A DNA stretch of 41,201 bases, taken from positions 1 through 41,201 of the forward strand of contig JAZNWU010000028.1 of the NCBI GenBank assembly GCA_045593555.1, in the 5' to 3' direction. This DNA comes from Fimenecus sp045593555. GTDB lineage: Bacteria > Bacillota > Clostridia > Oscillospirales > Acutalibacteraceae. A program made the translations under genes and the position numbers. The notes under the pieces were generated by a model. The model saw only the letters and a program-made list of their open reading frames with translations, did not search any database and was not told where the DNA came from. Position 1 is the first letter of the stretch, and the number at the start of each line of letters is the position of its first letter. Shown here piece by piece: positions 1 to 7,732 of the stretch.

Positions 1-1001
1 GAAGCTTCTTCAACAGCAACTGCACATGCAACTGTTGCGCCTACCATTGGGTTGTTACCCATACCGATAAGACCCATCATTTCAACGTGAGCAGGAACTG
101 AAGATGAACCAGCAAACTGAGCGTCACCGTGCATTCTACCCATTGTGTCTGTAAGACCATAAGAAGCAGGACCTGCAGCCATGTTGTCTGGGTGAAGTGT
201 ACGACCTGTACCACCACCTGATGCAACTGAGAAGTAGTTAACACCATTTTCCATAGCCCACTTCTTGTATGTGCCTGCAACTGGATGCTGGAAACGAGTT
301 GGGTTAGTTGAGTTACCTGTGATAGAAACGTCAACGCCCTCTTTCTTCATGATAGCAACGCCTTCAAGAACGTCGTTAGCACCGTAGCAACGAACAGCAG
401 CTCTTTCGCCGTCTGAATATTTTGTTTCGTTTACAATCTTAAGTTCGCCTGTGTAGAAATCATACTCAGTCTGAACATATGTGAAGCCGTTGATTCTTGA
501 AATAATCATAGCAGCGTCTTTACCAAGACCATTAAGGATAACACGAAGAGGTTCTTTACGAACTTTGTTAGCTGTCTTTGCGATACCGATAGCACCTTCA
601 GCAGCAGCAAATGATTCGTGACCTGCAACGAATGCGAAACACTTTGTTTCTTCCTTAAGAAGCATTGCACCAAGGTTACCGTGGCCAAGACCAACGTCTC
701 TCTGTTCAGCAACTGAACCAGGGATACAGAAAGCCTGGAGACCCTTACCGATAACTGCAGCAGCTTCAGAAGCTGTCTTTACACCTGATTTAAGTGCAAG
801 TGCAACACCGAGTGTATAAGCCCAAACTGCATTTTCAAATGCGATTGGCTGAACACCCTTAACGATGCCTTCAACATCAATACCTTTTGATTCGCAAAGA
901 GCCTTTGCATCCTCGAGAGAAGCAATACCGTATTCAGCAAGACATTTCTCGATTTTAGCCATACGTCTTTCTTTGCCTTCAAATCTTACATCATTAGCCA
1001 T
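1..1001 (-). CDS. GGGtGRT-motif protein, C-terminal end cut by window edge
   Basis: This is a protein of the family named after its GGGtGRT motif, whose biochemical role I do not know to be established. Reading on the minus strand from the ATG at 1001, 333 codons are open to the window edge with no stop. The eponymous GGGTGRT lies at about residues 262-268 and is followed by LHPDNMAAG and a Gly/Met-rich segment (GLIGMGNNPM). An AGGAGG ribosome binding site sits about 7 bases before the ATG. The gene starts 18 bases after the NifU-like scaffold gene, so the two are almost certainly co-transcribed, which links it to Fe-S or cofactor handling by inference only. The protein must be nearly complete here, because family members as I recall them are about this long. 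The family call is strong; the function is unknown. Confidence 0.85.
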   Translation of the reverse strand, partial: MANDVRFEGKERRMAKIEKCLAEYGIASLEDAKALCESKGIDVEGIVKGVQPIAFENAVWAYTLGVALALKSGVKTASEAAAVIGKGLQAFCIPGSVAEQRDVGLGHGNLGAMLLKEETKCFAFVAGHESFAAAEGAIGIAKTANKVRKEPLRVILNGLGKDAAMIISRINGFTYVQTEYDFYTGELKIVNETKYSDGERAAVRCYGANDVLEGVAIMKKEGVDVSITGNSTNPTRFQHPVAGTYKKWAMENGVNYFSVASGGGTGRTLHPDNMAAGPASYGLTDTMGRMHGDAQFAGSSSVPAHVEMMGLIGMGNNPMVGATVACAVAVEEA

Positions 1002-1019
1002 TTTAGTATCCTCCTTCTC

Positions 1020-1715
1020 TTATTCTTCTCTTGGGTCGATATACTTTGCAGCATCTGCAAAACGACCGTATGAACCTGTATTGTTCTTAAGAGCTGTTGC
1101 TGCATCTGTGCCGTGACGGATATCTTCCATCATCTTGCCAAGCTTAACGAACTCATAACCGATAACCTGGTCATCAGCGTCAAGAGCCATTCTTGTGATA
1201 TAGCCTTCAGCCATTTCCATATAACGAACGCCTTTAACCTTTGTTGAGAACATTGTACCAACCTGTGAACGAAGTCCCTTACCAAGGTCTTCAAGACCAG
1301 CACCCACAACAAGACCGTCTTCTGAGAAAGCAGACTGTGAACGACCGTAAACGAGCTGGAGGAAGATTTCTCTCATAGCTGTGTTGATAGCGTCACAAAC
1401 AAGGTCTGTGTTAAGACATTCAAGAAGAGTTTTGCCAGGAAGAATTTCAGCAGCCATAGCAGCTGAGTGAGTCATACCTGAACAACCGAGAGTCTCAACA
1501 AGAGCCTCTTCAACGATACCTTCTTTAATGTTAAGTGTGAGCTTACATGTACCCTGCTGAGGAGCACACCAACCGATGCCGTGTGAAAAGCCTGAAATAT
1601 CTTTGATTTCATAAGCCTTTACCCAATTACCCTCTTCAGGGATTGGAGCAGGACCATGGTGAGGTCCTTTTTTAACACAGCACATTTTTTCAACTTCATG
1701 TGAATAGTTAATCAT
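1020..1715 (-). CDS. NifU-like iron-sulfur cluster assembly scaffold protein
   Basis: This 231-residue protein resembles the NifU N-terminal/IscU fold, which holds nascent Fe-S clusters in the cytoplasm. Visible Cys residues are 12, 13, 50, 57, 78, 100 and 107. Cys50/57 (WCAPQQGTC) and Cys78 (LGCSGMTHSA) correspond well to the first two scaffold ligands. Where IscU has its third ligand (HCSxLA), this protein reads YGRSQSAFS, with Ser in place of Cys. A C-terminal extension of about 90 residues goes beyond the usual IscU core. The ATG at 1715 has AAAGGAG about 12 bases upstream, a long spacing. The gene leads a two-gene operon with the GGGtGRT gene from a TTGAAA-N17-TATAAT promoter. The scaffold assignment is good, but classical scaffold activity is less certain because of the missing ligand. 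Confidence 0.8.
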   Translation of the reverse strand: MINYSHEVEKMCCVKKGPHHGPAPIPEEGNWVKAYEIKDISGFSHGIGWCAPQQGTCKLTLNIKEGIVEEALVETLGCSGMTHSAAMAAEILPGKTLLECLNTDLVCDAINTAMREIFLQLVYGRSQSAFSEDGLVVGAGLEDLGKGLRSQVGTMFSTKVKGVRYMEMAEGYITRMALDADDQVIGYEFVKLGKMMEDIRHGTDAATALKNNTGSYGRFADAAKYIDPREE

Positions 1716-1767
1716 AATAAAATGAAACTCCTTTCATATTTTCAACGGAAAATTTCCTATCCTGCTA

Positions 1768-1796
1768 ATTATACATTCCTATGGAAAATTTTTCAA
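1768..1796 (-). promoter_or_regulatory. Promoter of the NifU-like/GGGtGRT operon
   Basis: On the minus strand TTGAAA (1796-1791) is followed after exactly 17 bases by a perfect TATAAT (1773-1768). The -10 box lies about 50 bases before the start codon of the scaffold gene. No inverted repeat overlaps it. Confidence 0.75.
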
Positions 1797-1884
1797 TAGT
1801 TATTTTGACAAAAGATTGACAAAGATTATGAAATTTATAGTCATAATTGTATTATAGGCAAATATTTCATAAAAATGCAGAGAT

Positions 1885-1915
1885 AATCGCGTAGTGGTAG
1901 GCTTCCATACCTGCA
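1885..1915 (+). repeat. 31-base dispersed repeat, copy 1
   Basis: The unit AATCGCGTAGTGGTAGGC continues as TTCCATACCTGCA. The same 31-base unit recurs at 8594-8624 with four differences. In copy 2 its second half forms a small hairpin (GCAGGC/GCCTGC around TTCCAC). Here it lies 2 bases before a copy of the longer palindromic repeat. Confidence 0.6.
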
Positions 1916-1917
1916 TT

Positions 1918-1996
1918 GTCATTCTGAGGAGCAGAGCGACGAAGAATCTCAAAAGGCACTTTCTCAGAACAGATTCTTCGTTTCACTCAGAATGAC
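1918..1996. repeat. Palindromic dispersed repeat, copy 1 of 3
   Basis: A 79-base imperfect palindrome begins GTCATTCTGAGGAGC and ends CTCAGAATGAC, with the inner arms GAAGAATCT and AGATTCTTCG. The copies at 4164-4248 and 11486-11570 share the arms but have unrelated centres. From memory, repeats with this core are widespread in Firmicutes genomes. They behave like REP/MITE elements and carry no gene. Confidence 0.8.
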
Positions 1997-2097
1997 TTTT
2001 TTCTTTTCGTATTCATTTCAAAATATCGAGTAAAGATTTTTTACTGAAGATTACTAAATATATATTTTTCTTCTTTATTTATATTATTATACTATTG

Positions 2098-2180
2098 GGT
2101 AAAAAATTTTTACCGGTCAGGTAAAATAATTTGACCGGTCAAGTAAAATAAATTAACAAATCAGGTAAAGATTCTTTACC
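2098..2180. promoter_or_regulatory. Cluster of nested palindromes, possible operators
   Basis: Two 17-base inverted repeats with a 1-base centre, GGTAAAAAATTTTTACC (2098-2114) and GGTAAAGATTCTTTACC (2164-2180), flank a perfect 12-base palindrome TTGACCGGTCAA (2131-2142). A further pair, CCGGTCA (2113-2119) and TGACCGG (2132-2138), overlaps them. The cluster sits 55-137 bases upstream of the esterase promoter. It is not a typical terminator: the arms are short and have no following T run. Binding sites for a dimeric regulator are one reading; a repeat remnant is another. Confidence 0.5.
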
Positions 2181-2234
2181 GGTAGGATTACAAATCTGTT
2201 TCATAGCTCTACTCTACAACAATATATTTTCATT

Positions 2235-2262
2235 TTGACTAACAGTAAATGTATGTTATAAT
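2235..2262 (+). promoter_or_regulatory. Promoter of the esterase-kinase pair
   Basis: TTGACT (2235-2240), a 16-base spacer and a perfect TATAAT (2257-2262) lie 35 bases before the GTG start at 2297. Confidence 0.7.
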
Positions 2263-2296
2263 ATATATATAGTTGCTGTGAAATGAGGTGAAATAA

Positions 2297-3238
2297 GTGC
2301 AATCTGTTACATCACGAGTTTTTTGTGCCTGTTTAAGAGCTGTTTTTCATTCGCCATTCATTAACAATGCAAATATGTCAGATACGGCAGGTAAGAAAAC
2401 AAAAAATATAAAATCTCACTACAAGCCCTCAAAAGATTTCACCGTTTCACGCATAAAATGTAATAACAGCTACTATGAAATTCTCAAAAACAAAAACTGT
2501 AACACAGACAAAGTGATTTTTATGATTCACGGCGGCAGCTTTAAAGTAAAACTAATTGACACATACCGTCGTATCGCCGAAAAATACAGCAATCTTCTTG
2601 ATGGTGCAACAGTTGTAAGTGTAGATTACAGAATTTTCCCTCAATTTGAACATCCTGCACAGCTTTACGACACAAAAGATGTTTATCTTGAACTTTTAAA
2701 TAAGGGAATAAAACCTGAAAACATAATTTTCATCGGTGACAGTGCAGGTGCAAACCTTGCAGTCACAACGACTCTTTGGCTAAGAGATAACGAATATCCT
2801 TTACCATCACATATTGTCTGCTTTTCATTATGGGCAGATATGACATCAAGTGGTGAATCAAGAGTTAAAAACGCTTATCTTGACCCGTTCGGCGGAATTG
2901 CGAAAAACAAGTCCATTGAGGAAAATTGGGATTATCTTCACAGAATTTCTGCTTATGCAAAAAATATTGACAGAACAAGCCCTTATGTATCACCTGTTTT
3001 TGCAGAGTTCAATGGGTTCCCACCTGTAACACTTGTTTGTGGTAGTGCAGAAATGGATGAAAGTGACAATGACAGAGTCTTTGCAAAAATGAAAGAAGAA
3101 AACATTGATGTTGAGCTTTTCAAATATGATGGTATGTTCCACTGTTTTCAGATGATGTCATTTTTACCCGAAAGTCGTGACGCATATAAAAGAGTTTTTG
3201 AAAGAATAAGGAGTGTCAAGAATGAACCTGAACGATAA
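2297..3238 (+). CDS. Alpha/beta hydrolase, hormone-sensitive-lipase type esterase
   Basis: This 313-residue protein is a serine esterase of the HSL branch of alpha/beta hydrolases, probably acting on small acyl esters. The oxyanion-hole HGGS is at residues 78-81, followed by DYRIFP (110-115). The nucleophile elbow GDSAG has Ser149. A likely catalytic Asp lies in AEMDESD (about 254) and His282 is in GMFHCF. I chose the GTG at 2297 because GAGGTG stands 6 bases upstream; the first internal ATG (2375) has no comparable site. The N-terminus has a short hydrophobic stretch (VFCACLRAVF) but no clear signal peptide. It overlaps the downstream kinase gene by 17 bases, so the pair is probably translationally coupled. 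The substrate cannot be told from the sequence. Confidence 0.85.
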   Translation: MQSVTSRVFCACLRAVFHSPFINNANMSDTAGKKTKNIKSHYKPSKDFTVSRIKCNNSYYEILKNKNCNTDKVIFMIHGGSFKVKLIDTYRRIAEKYSNLLDGATVVSVDYRIFPQFEHPAQLYDTKDVYLELLNKGIKPENIIFIGDSAGANLAVTTTLWLRDNEYPLPSHIVCFSLWADMTSSGESRVKNAYLDPFGGIAKNKSIEENWDYLHRISAYAKNIDRTSPYVSPVFAEFNGFPPVTLVCGSAEMDESDNDRVFAKMKEENIDVELFKYDGMFHCFQMMSFLPESRDAYKRVFERIRSVKNEPER

Positions 3239-4142
3239 ATATTTACTCCATAAATTACCGAAAATTGCAGAAGAAAAACTTAATACCAAAATCTCCGATA
3301 TGAAATTTATCGGTGGTGGCAGTTTCGGTAAAGTTTATAAATGCACAAAATCTGACGGTGAAACAATCATTCTTAAAGCATATCATGTCAGCGGAATGGA
3401 AACTACCGAAGCAAATCAGTTACAGATTTTAGGCAAAAACACAAGTGTTAAAATGCCAAAGGTTTATTTTACATACAATGATGATGAAATAGCTGTTATG
3501 TGTATGAGCTTTATTGATGGAAAAAACGCTCTTGACCCGTCATTCTTACTGAAAAGCAAGTTGCAGAAACAGAAATTTGCCAATGATGTCGTTAACGGAA
3601 TGTTACAATGGCATAATGTCAAAGGTGAAAAATTCGGTTATATTGAAAATGCAACCTATAATAGTTGGAAAGAATTTTATCTTGAAAACAAAGTCCTAAA
3701 AGACCTTGCAGGGCTTAAAAAACTTATGGACGAGGGCAAATACAGTAAGAAAAATTACGATTTACTCTGTCGTGGACTTGATATTTTCAAGGAAGTTGTC
3801 AATGAACCTGAATATCCTGTACTGATTCACGGTGACCTTAACATTATGAACATTATGGCAGACCCAAAGGATATGAAGCTTACAGGTTTTATTGACCCTT
3901 GCGGTTCAATGTGGGCTGACAACGAATACGACTTGTTCCAATTCCTTAATATGTGGGGAAATGCCTATAATCTTTATGACACATACAAGTCAAAATGCAA
4001 AATGTCAGAGCATTGTGATTTTAAGGTTGCATTTTACGGTGCATTACACGAAAACTCAATGCGACTCAAAGGCGGACTTATTGTTCCTGTGTGGGAAATT
4101 CAAAACAACAACCGACTCAAAAAAGCAATGAAGAAATATTAA
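3222..4142 (+). CDS. Aminoglycoside phosphotransferase-like small-molecule kinase
   Basis: This 306-residue protein has the protein-kinase-like fold of the APH/choline kinase group, which transfers phosphate from ATP to hydroxyls of small molecules. A glycine loop GGGSFGKVY is at residues 31-39, a probable ATP-binding Lys at 52 (ILKAY), the Brenner motif HGDLNIMN at 203-210, and a metal-binding Asp at 225 (FIDP). The ATG at 3222 is preferred over the GTG at 3213 because AAGGAG (3208-3213) lies 8 bases before it. Its start lies inside the end of the esterase gene. It could be an antibiotic kinase, a homoserine/choline-type kinase or a sugar kinase. No residue I can see decides between these, so a resistance role should not be assumed. 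Confidence 0.8.
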   Translation: MNLNDKYLLHKLPKIAEEKLNTKISDMKFIGGGSFGKVYKCTKSDGETIILKAYHVSGMETTEANQLQILGKNTSVKMPKVYFTYNDDEIAVMCMSFIDGKNALDPSFLLKSKLQKQKFANDVVNGMLQWHNVKGEKFGYIENATYNSWKEFYLENKVLKDLAGLKKLMDEGKYSKKNYDLLCRGLDIFKEVVNEPEYPVLIHGDLNIMNIMADPKDMKLTGFIDPCGSMWADNEYDLFQFLNMWGNAYNLYDTYKSKCKMSEHCDFKVAFYGALHENSMRLKGGLIVPVWEIQNNNRLKKAMKKY

Positions 4143-4163
4143 AAATAAAAAACTAATTAACAT

Positions 4164-4248
4164 GTCATTCTGAGCGTAGCGAAGAATCTCTCCAAAGGCT
4201 AACCATCAAACAGCAGAGATTCTTCGTCACTATGTTCCTCAGAATGAC
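4164..4248. repeat. Palindromic dispersed repeat, copy 2 of 3
   Basis: This 85-base copy starts GTCATTCTGAGCGTAGCG and ends CCTCAGAATGAC, with GAAGAATCTC and GAGATTCTTCG inside. It lies just after the kinase stop codon and before the terminator at 4277, in the intergenic space of two converging operons. Confidence 0.8.
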
Positions 4249-4276
4249 ACTTGAATTAGTGTTATATTAAAACAAC

Positions 4277-4309
4277 AAAGCGAGGTTACAAAAACTGTAA
4301 TCTCGCTTT
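4277..4309. terminator. Bidirectional terminator between the kinase and argS
   Basis: AAAGCGAG (4277-4284) pairs with CTCGCTTT (4302-4309), extended by TTACA/TGTAA around a short loop. It lies between converging genes and has T-rich flanks on both sides, so it can serve both the plus-strand kinase and the minus-strand argS operon. Confidence 0.8.
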
Positions 4310-4326
4310 AAATCTATATTTTGTTT

Positions 4327-6072
4327 TTACATGCTTTCCGGTGTCGAAATGCTGAACATTTCAAGAATGTTTGTGATTACATTCATAACACAAGTGCAAA
4401 GGTAAAGACGAGCCTGCATAAGTGCTTCGTCATCAACTGCAACACGACAAGCGTTGTAGAACTTGTGGAAAAGAGTTGCGAGGTCGATACAATATCTTGT
4501 AATCTTTGCAGGGTCATAGTTCTTTGCAGAGTTTACGATTTCGTCAGTAAGTGATGCCAAGTGTCGGATAAGCTCGATTTCTTCAGGAGCTGTCAAGAGC
4601 TTCAACTCATCCTTTGTGCAATCACGAACGGTGATTCCGTCTGCTTCAATCTTACGAAGAATGCTGTGAATACGAGCATTTGCATACTGACAATAGTAAA
4701 CAGGGTTCTGTGATGACTGTTCAACTGCCAAATCAAGGTCAAAGTCCATCTGTGAGCCGGGCTCTCTCATATTAAACAAGAAACGAACTGCATCAACAGG
4801 AATATCTTCAAGCAAGTCAACAAGTGTGATTGCCTTACCTGTACGCTTACTCATTCTTACAACTTCGCCATCTCTTGTAAGACGAACTAACTGCATAAGG
4901 ATAACATCAAGTCTGTCACTGTCAAGGTCAAGTGCTTCAAGAACGCCCTTCATACGAGCAACGTGTCCGTGGTGGTCAGCACCCCAGACATCAATTGCCT
5001 TATCAAAACCACGAGTAACGAGTTTATTCTTATGATAAGCAATATCAGCAGCAAAATATGTTGGATTGCCATTCTGACGGATAAGAACATCGTCTTTAAG
5101 CTCAAGCTTATCGATATCTTCCTGTGATTTACCCTGACGAGTGAGCATTTCTGTCTGCACCTTGATATTGTTGTACCAAACTGCACCGTCTTTTTCGTAA
5201 GTAAGACCTTTATTTGTAAGATAATCGATAACTTCTTTAACCGCACCGCTGTCGTGAAGCTGACTTTCCTTGAACCAAGTATCATATTCGATACGATATT
5301 TTGCCATATTGGCTTTCATATTGTCGATATTCTTTGGAAGAGCAAACTCAACAAGAACTTTTCTTCTCTCATCTTCACTCTTGTTAATGAATTCATCACC
5401 ATAAATGTCGGCAAACTGCTGTGCTCTTTCTTTGATGTCCTCACCGTGATAGCTGTCTTCAGGAAGTTCTACTGCATCTTCGCCCTTGAAAATCTGCTGA
5501 TAACGGATATCAAGTGAAAGACCGAACTTTTCAATCTGGTTACCTGCATCGTTGATATAGAATTCTCTTTCTACTTCATAACCAGCCATATCAAGAACTG
5601 CTGCAAGGCAGTCACCTAAAGCACCGCCACGAGCATTACCCATGTGCATTGGTCCTGTTGGGTTTGCAGAAACAAACTCAACATTGATTTTTTTGCCTTC
5701 ACCGTAGTCACTTCTTCCGTAATCCTTGCCCAAAGCCTTAACATCAAGCAAAATATCAGCATAGAAATCCTTTGAAAGTGTAAAGTTTACGAAACCTGCA
5801 CCTGCAACTGTGCAAGACTCAAAATATGTTCCGTCAAGTTCAATATACTTTGCAACCAAATCAGCAATTTTTCGTGGTGCACAACGGAAAATCTTTGCAC
5901 ACACAAATGCGATATTTGATGAATAGTCACCATTGTCACGATTTGCAGGAACTTCAATATTAAATGCAGGAATAGGCTCTGCAGGAATTTCACCGTCTGC
6001 CACTGCCTTTCCAAGTGCATCAACAATAAGTGTATGTAATTCGTTAGTAGCCTGTTTAACTAATTTTGACAT
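4327..6072 (-). CDS. argS: Arginine--tRNA ligase
   Basis: This 581-residue class I aminoacyl-tRNA synthetase charges tRNA-Arg with arginine in the cytoplasm. An N-terminal Add-1-like domain precedes the catalytic core. The core begins with VSANPTGPMHMGNARGG, where HMGN (143-146) is the HIGH signature, followed by FYINDAGNQ. The KMSKS-like loop reads RMSKRTGKA at about residue 395. The C-terminal anticodon-binding DALR-type domain is complete, and the length matches bacterial ArgS. Its ATG lies 13 bases inside the end of the upstream DUF1934 gene. Translation is therefore probably coupled in the ddl-DUF1934-argS operon, which ends at the terminator at 4277-4309. Confidence 0.97.
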   Translation of the reverse strand: MSKLVKQATNELHTLIVDALGKAVADGEIPAEPIPAFNIEVPANRDNGDYSSNIAFVCAKIFRCAPRKIADLVAKYIELDGTYFESCTVAGAGFVNFTLSKDFYADILLDVKALGKDYGRSDYGEGKKINVEFVSANPTGPMHMGNARGGALGDCLAAVLDMAGYEVEREFYINDAGNQIEKFGLSLDIRYQQIFKGEDAVELPEDSYHGEDIKERAQQFADIYGDEFINKSEDERRKVLVEFALPKNIDNMKANMAKYRIEYDTWFKESQLHDSGAVKEVIDYLTNKGLTYEKDGAVWYNNIKVQTEMLTRQGKSQEDIDKLELKDDVLIRQNGNPTYFAADIAYHKNKLVTRGFDKAIDVWGADHHGHVARMKGVLEALDLDSDRLDVILMQLVRLTRDGEVVRMSKRTGKAITLVDLLEDIPVDAVRFLFNMREPGSQMDFDLDLAVEQSSQNPVYYCQYANARIHSILRKIEADGITVRDCTKDELKLLTAPEEIELIRHLASLTDEIVNSAKNYDPAKITRYCIDLATLFHKFYNACRVAVDDEALMQARLYLCTCVMNVITNILEMFSISTPESM

Positions 6073-6494
6073 GCCTTTTTCTCCTCAATATATATAATCA
6101 TTGTGTTATCTGATACAAACCCGTTGTTGAAATCAAGTGTGTATCTCATTTTGAGAATTCCACCCTTGTCATCCCTTGACCAATCAACCTGATTTCCGTA
6201 AATTCCCATTGTCAATTCACCATAAGGTGTTCTGTAAAATGTGTGGTGTCGTACATTTTTTTCAACCATCATTTCAGAACTGAACTGACCACTTCGCACA
6301 ATGCTTACTGTATCATTTCCAAAAACAGTAATTGTTGTTTCTTCGGGACCTGTTTCTTCATTGTTTTCGATATATTCAATTATGCTTTTATCTTCTTCAC
6401 AGGTAAGTGTGCCTTTAACTGACATTTCACCTGTATTGTCACCATTTTCAGTTTTTTGTTTGCTGATAATTCTTATAACTGCATCTTTTTTCAC
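6060..6494 (-). CDS. DUF1934 (YwiB-like) beta-barrel protein
   Basis: This 144-residue cytoplasmic protein has no signal peptide. It looks like the DUF1934/YwiB family, small calycin-like beta-barrels often found next to argS in Firmicutes. It is rich in alternating beta strands: AVIRIISKQ near the N-terminus, then TTITVFGNDTVSIVR, HHTFYRTPYG and LKMRYTLDFN. Its start overlaps the ddl stop by 4 bases (6491-6494) and its end overlaps the argS start by 13 bases, so it is the middle gene of a tightly coupled operon. The biochemical role is not known. The assignment rests on length, strand pattern and neighbourhood. Confidence 0.75.
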   Translation of the reverse strand: MKKDAVIRIISKQKTENGDNTGEMSVKGTLTCEEDKSIIEYIENNEETGPEETTITVFGNDTVSIVRSGQFSSEMMVEKNVRHHTFYRTPYGELTMGIYGNQVDWSRDDKGGILKMRYTLDFNNGFVSDNTMIIYIEEKKACQN

Positions 6495-7570
6495 TGTTCA
6501 AATTCCTTTTCCCATTTTTCAATTGCAAGGGTGCAAAGCTTATCAATCAAATCTCCGTAAGAAATTCCTGCTTTATCCATAAGCATAGGATACATACTGA
6601 TATTTGTAAATCCCGGGAGTGTATTAGGCTCATTTAAAAGCACAGCACCGTCGGAATATCTTACAAAAAAGTCAACTCTTGCAAGACCTGAACAACCCCA
6701 GGCCTTATATGCTCTTATAGCTTGCTCCTGAACTTCTTTGATTTTTTCTTCACCGATTCTTGCAGGGATATGAAGCCCACTATCAGACTCATATTTTGCC
6801 TCAAAATCATAAAACTCATTACTTGGCTCGATTTCACCGACTGCACCTGCAAATGGCTCGTCATTGCCCATAACAGCACATTCAACCTCTGCACCGAAAA
6901 TTGCTTCTTCAACAACAACTCTTGAATCAAACTTAAAAGCATAGTCAAGTCCTCGTTGAATTTCCTCAAGTGTTTTTGCCTTAACAACACCGACAGAAGA
7001 CCCTGCATTTGCAGGTTTGATAAATACAGGAAGACCTAAATATTCTTCACATTCTCTTGCAAATTCTCTGCCACGATGTTCAAAATCATATTTAGTTATG
7101 TATTTCCACTTTGCCTGTGCAATTCCGTTAACATCACAAATTGCATTTGTCATAGCCTTATCCATACAAACTGCAGATGCCATTGTGTTGCACCCCACAT
7201 AAGGAATACCTGCAACAGTCAAAAGTCCCTGCATTGTGCCATCTTCACCATTTTTACCATGCATCACAGGGAAACAAACATCAATTCTTATTTTTTCATA
7301 CCCATTTTCATTAAATACGATTATACCTCTGTCAGCACGGTCACTTGAAATAACTGCCTTTTTAAGTTTTGACTTATCAAGAAGCCAACCATCTTTTTTC
7401 AGGTTGTTGTAATCGCCATCAAAGACAAACATTTCGCCTTGTTTTGTAATGCCAAGCATAATTACATTGTATTTATCCTTTGGAATATTTCTGATAACAG
7501 ATGTTGCCGATACACAGGATACATCGTGTTCAGAAGACACACCACCAAAAATTATAAGAGCATTTTTCAT
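6491..7570 (-). CDS. ddl: D-alanine--D-alanine ligase
   Basis: This 359-residue ATP-grasp enzyme joins two D-alanines for the peptidoglycan pentapeptide. The N-terminal FGGVSSEHDVS is the usual Ddl signature, followed by the ATP-grasp segments VFIKPANAGSSVGV and EVECAVMG. The omega loop contains FYDFEAKY, as in D-Ala-D-Ala ligases, and lacks the His-containing loop of D-Ala-D-Lac ligases, so vancomycin-type specificity is not indicated. NEPNTLPGFT supplies metal and phosphate ligands. I start it at the ATG at 7570, which has AAGGTGAT 7 bases upstream, rather than at the in-frame ATG 24 bases further out. It leads an operon with the DUF1934 gene and argS. Confidence 0.95.
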   Translation of the reverse strand: MKNALIIFGGVSSEHDVSCVSATSVIRNIPKDKYNVIMLGITKQGEMFVFDGDYNNLKKDGWLLDKSKLKKAVISSDRADRGIIVFNENGYEKIRIDVCFPVMHGKNGEDGTMQGLLTVAGIPYVGCNTMASAVCMDKAMTNAICDVNGIAQAKWKYITKYDFEHRGREFARECEEYLGLPVFIKPANAGSSVGVVKAKTLEEIQRGLDYAFKFDSRVVVEEAIFGAEVECAVMGNDEPFAGAVGEIEPSNEFYDFEAKYESDSGLHIPARIGEEKIKEVQEQAIRAYKAWGCSGLARVDFFVRYSDGAVLLNEPNTLPGFTNISMYPMLMDKAGISYGDLIDKLCTLAIEKWEKEFEQ

Positions 7571-7612
7571 ATTTATCACCTTACAAATTGGCATACTGCC
7601 ACACTTAAATAT

Positions 7613-7641
7613 ATTTTATCATAATATATTTAACTAATCAA
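7613..7641 (-). promoter_or_regulatory. ddl: Promoter of the ddl-DUF1934-argS operon
   Basis: On the minus strand TTGATT (7641-7636), a 17-base spacer and TAAAAT (7618-7613) lie 43 bases before the chosen ddl start codon. Confidence 0.65.
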
Positions 7642-7663
7642 TTATAATATTCACAAATTTTTA

Positions 7664-7692
7664 ATGACAAATTGAAATAAATGTGTTATATT
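7664..7692 (+). promoter_or_regulatory. Promoter of the gene at 7733
   Basis: ATGACA (7664-7669), a 17-base spacer and TATATT (7687-7692) point rightward, back-to-back with the ddl promoter in the same divergent region. Confidence 0.5.
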
Positions 7693-7732
7693 ATATAGGA
7701 TATATTATTTTATTGATTTGAGGTATTTAAAA

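Noticed and set aside
1885..2180. CRISPR array in the repeat-rich gap
   Set aside because: The repeats are palindromes of different types at irregular distances; there are no regular repeat-spacer units and no cas genes nearby.
3213..3221. GTG at 3213 as start of the kinase
   Set aside because: It overlaps the AAGGAG ribosome site that serves the ATG at 3222.
2297..4142. Antibiotic-resistance island made of esterase and phosphotransferase
   Set aside because: There is no mobile-element gene or obvious base-composition break, and the motifs are shared by many housekeeping enzymes. It is kept only as a hypothesis in the findings.
6491..7570. Vancomycin-resistance type D-Ala-D-Lac ligase
   Set aside because: The omega loop keeps the Tyr/Phe-Glu-Ala-Lys-Tyr pattern of ordinary D-Ala-D-Ala ligases, and no vanH/vanX-like genes are adjacent.
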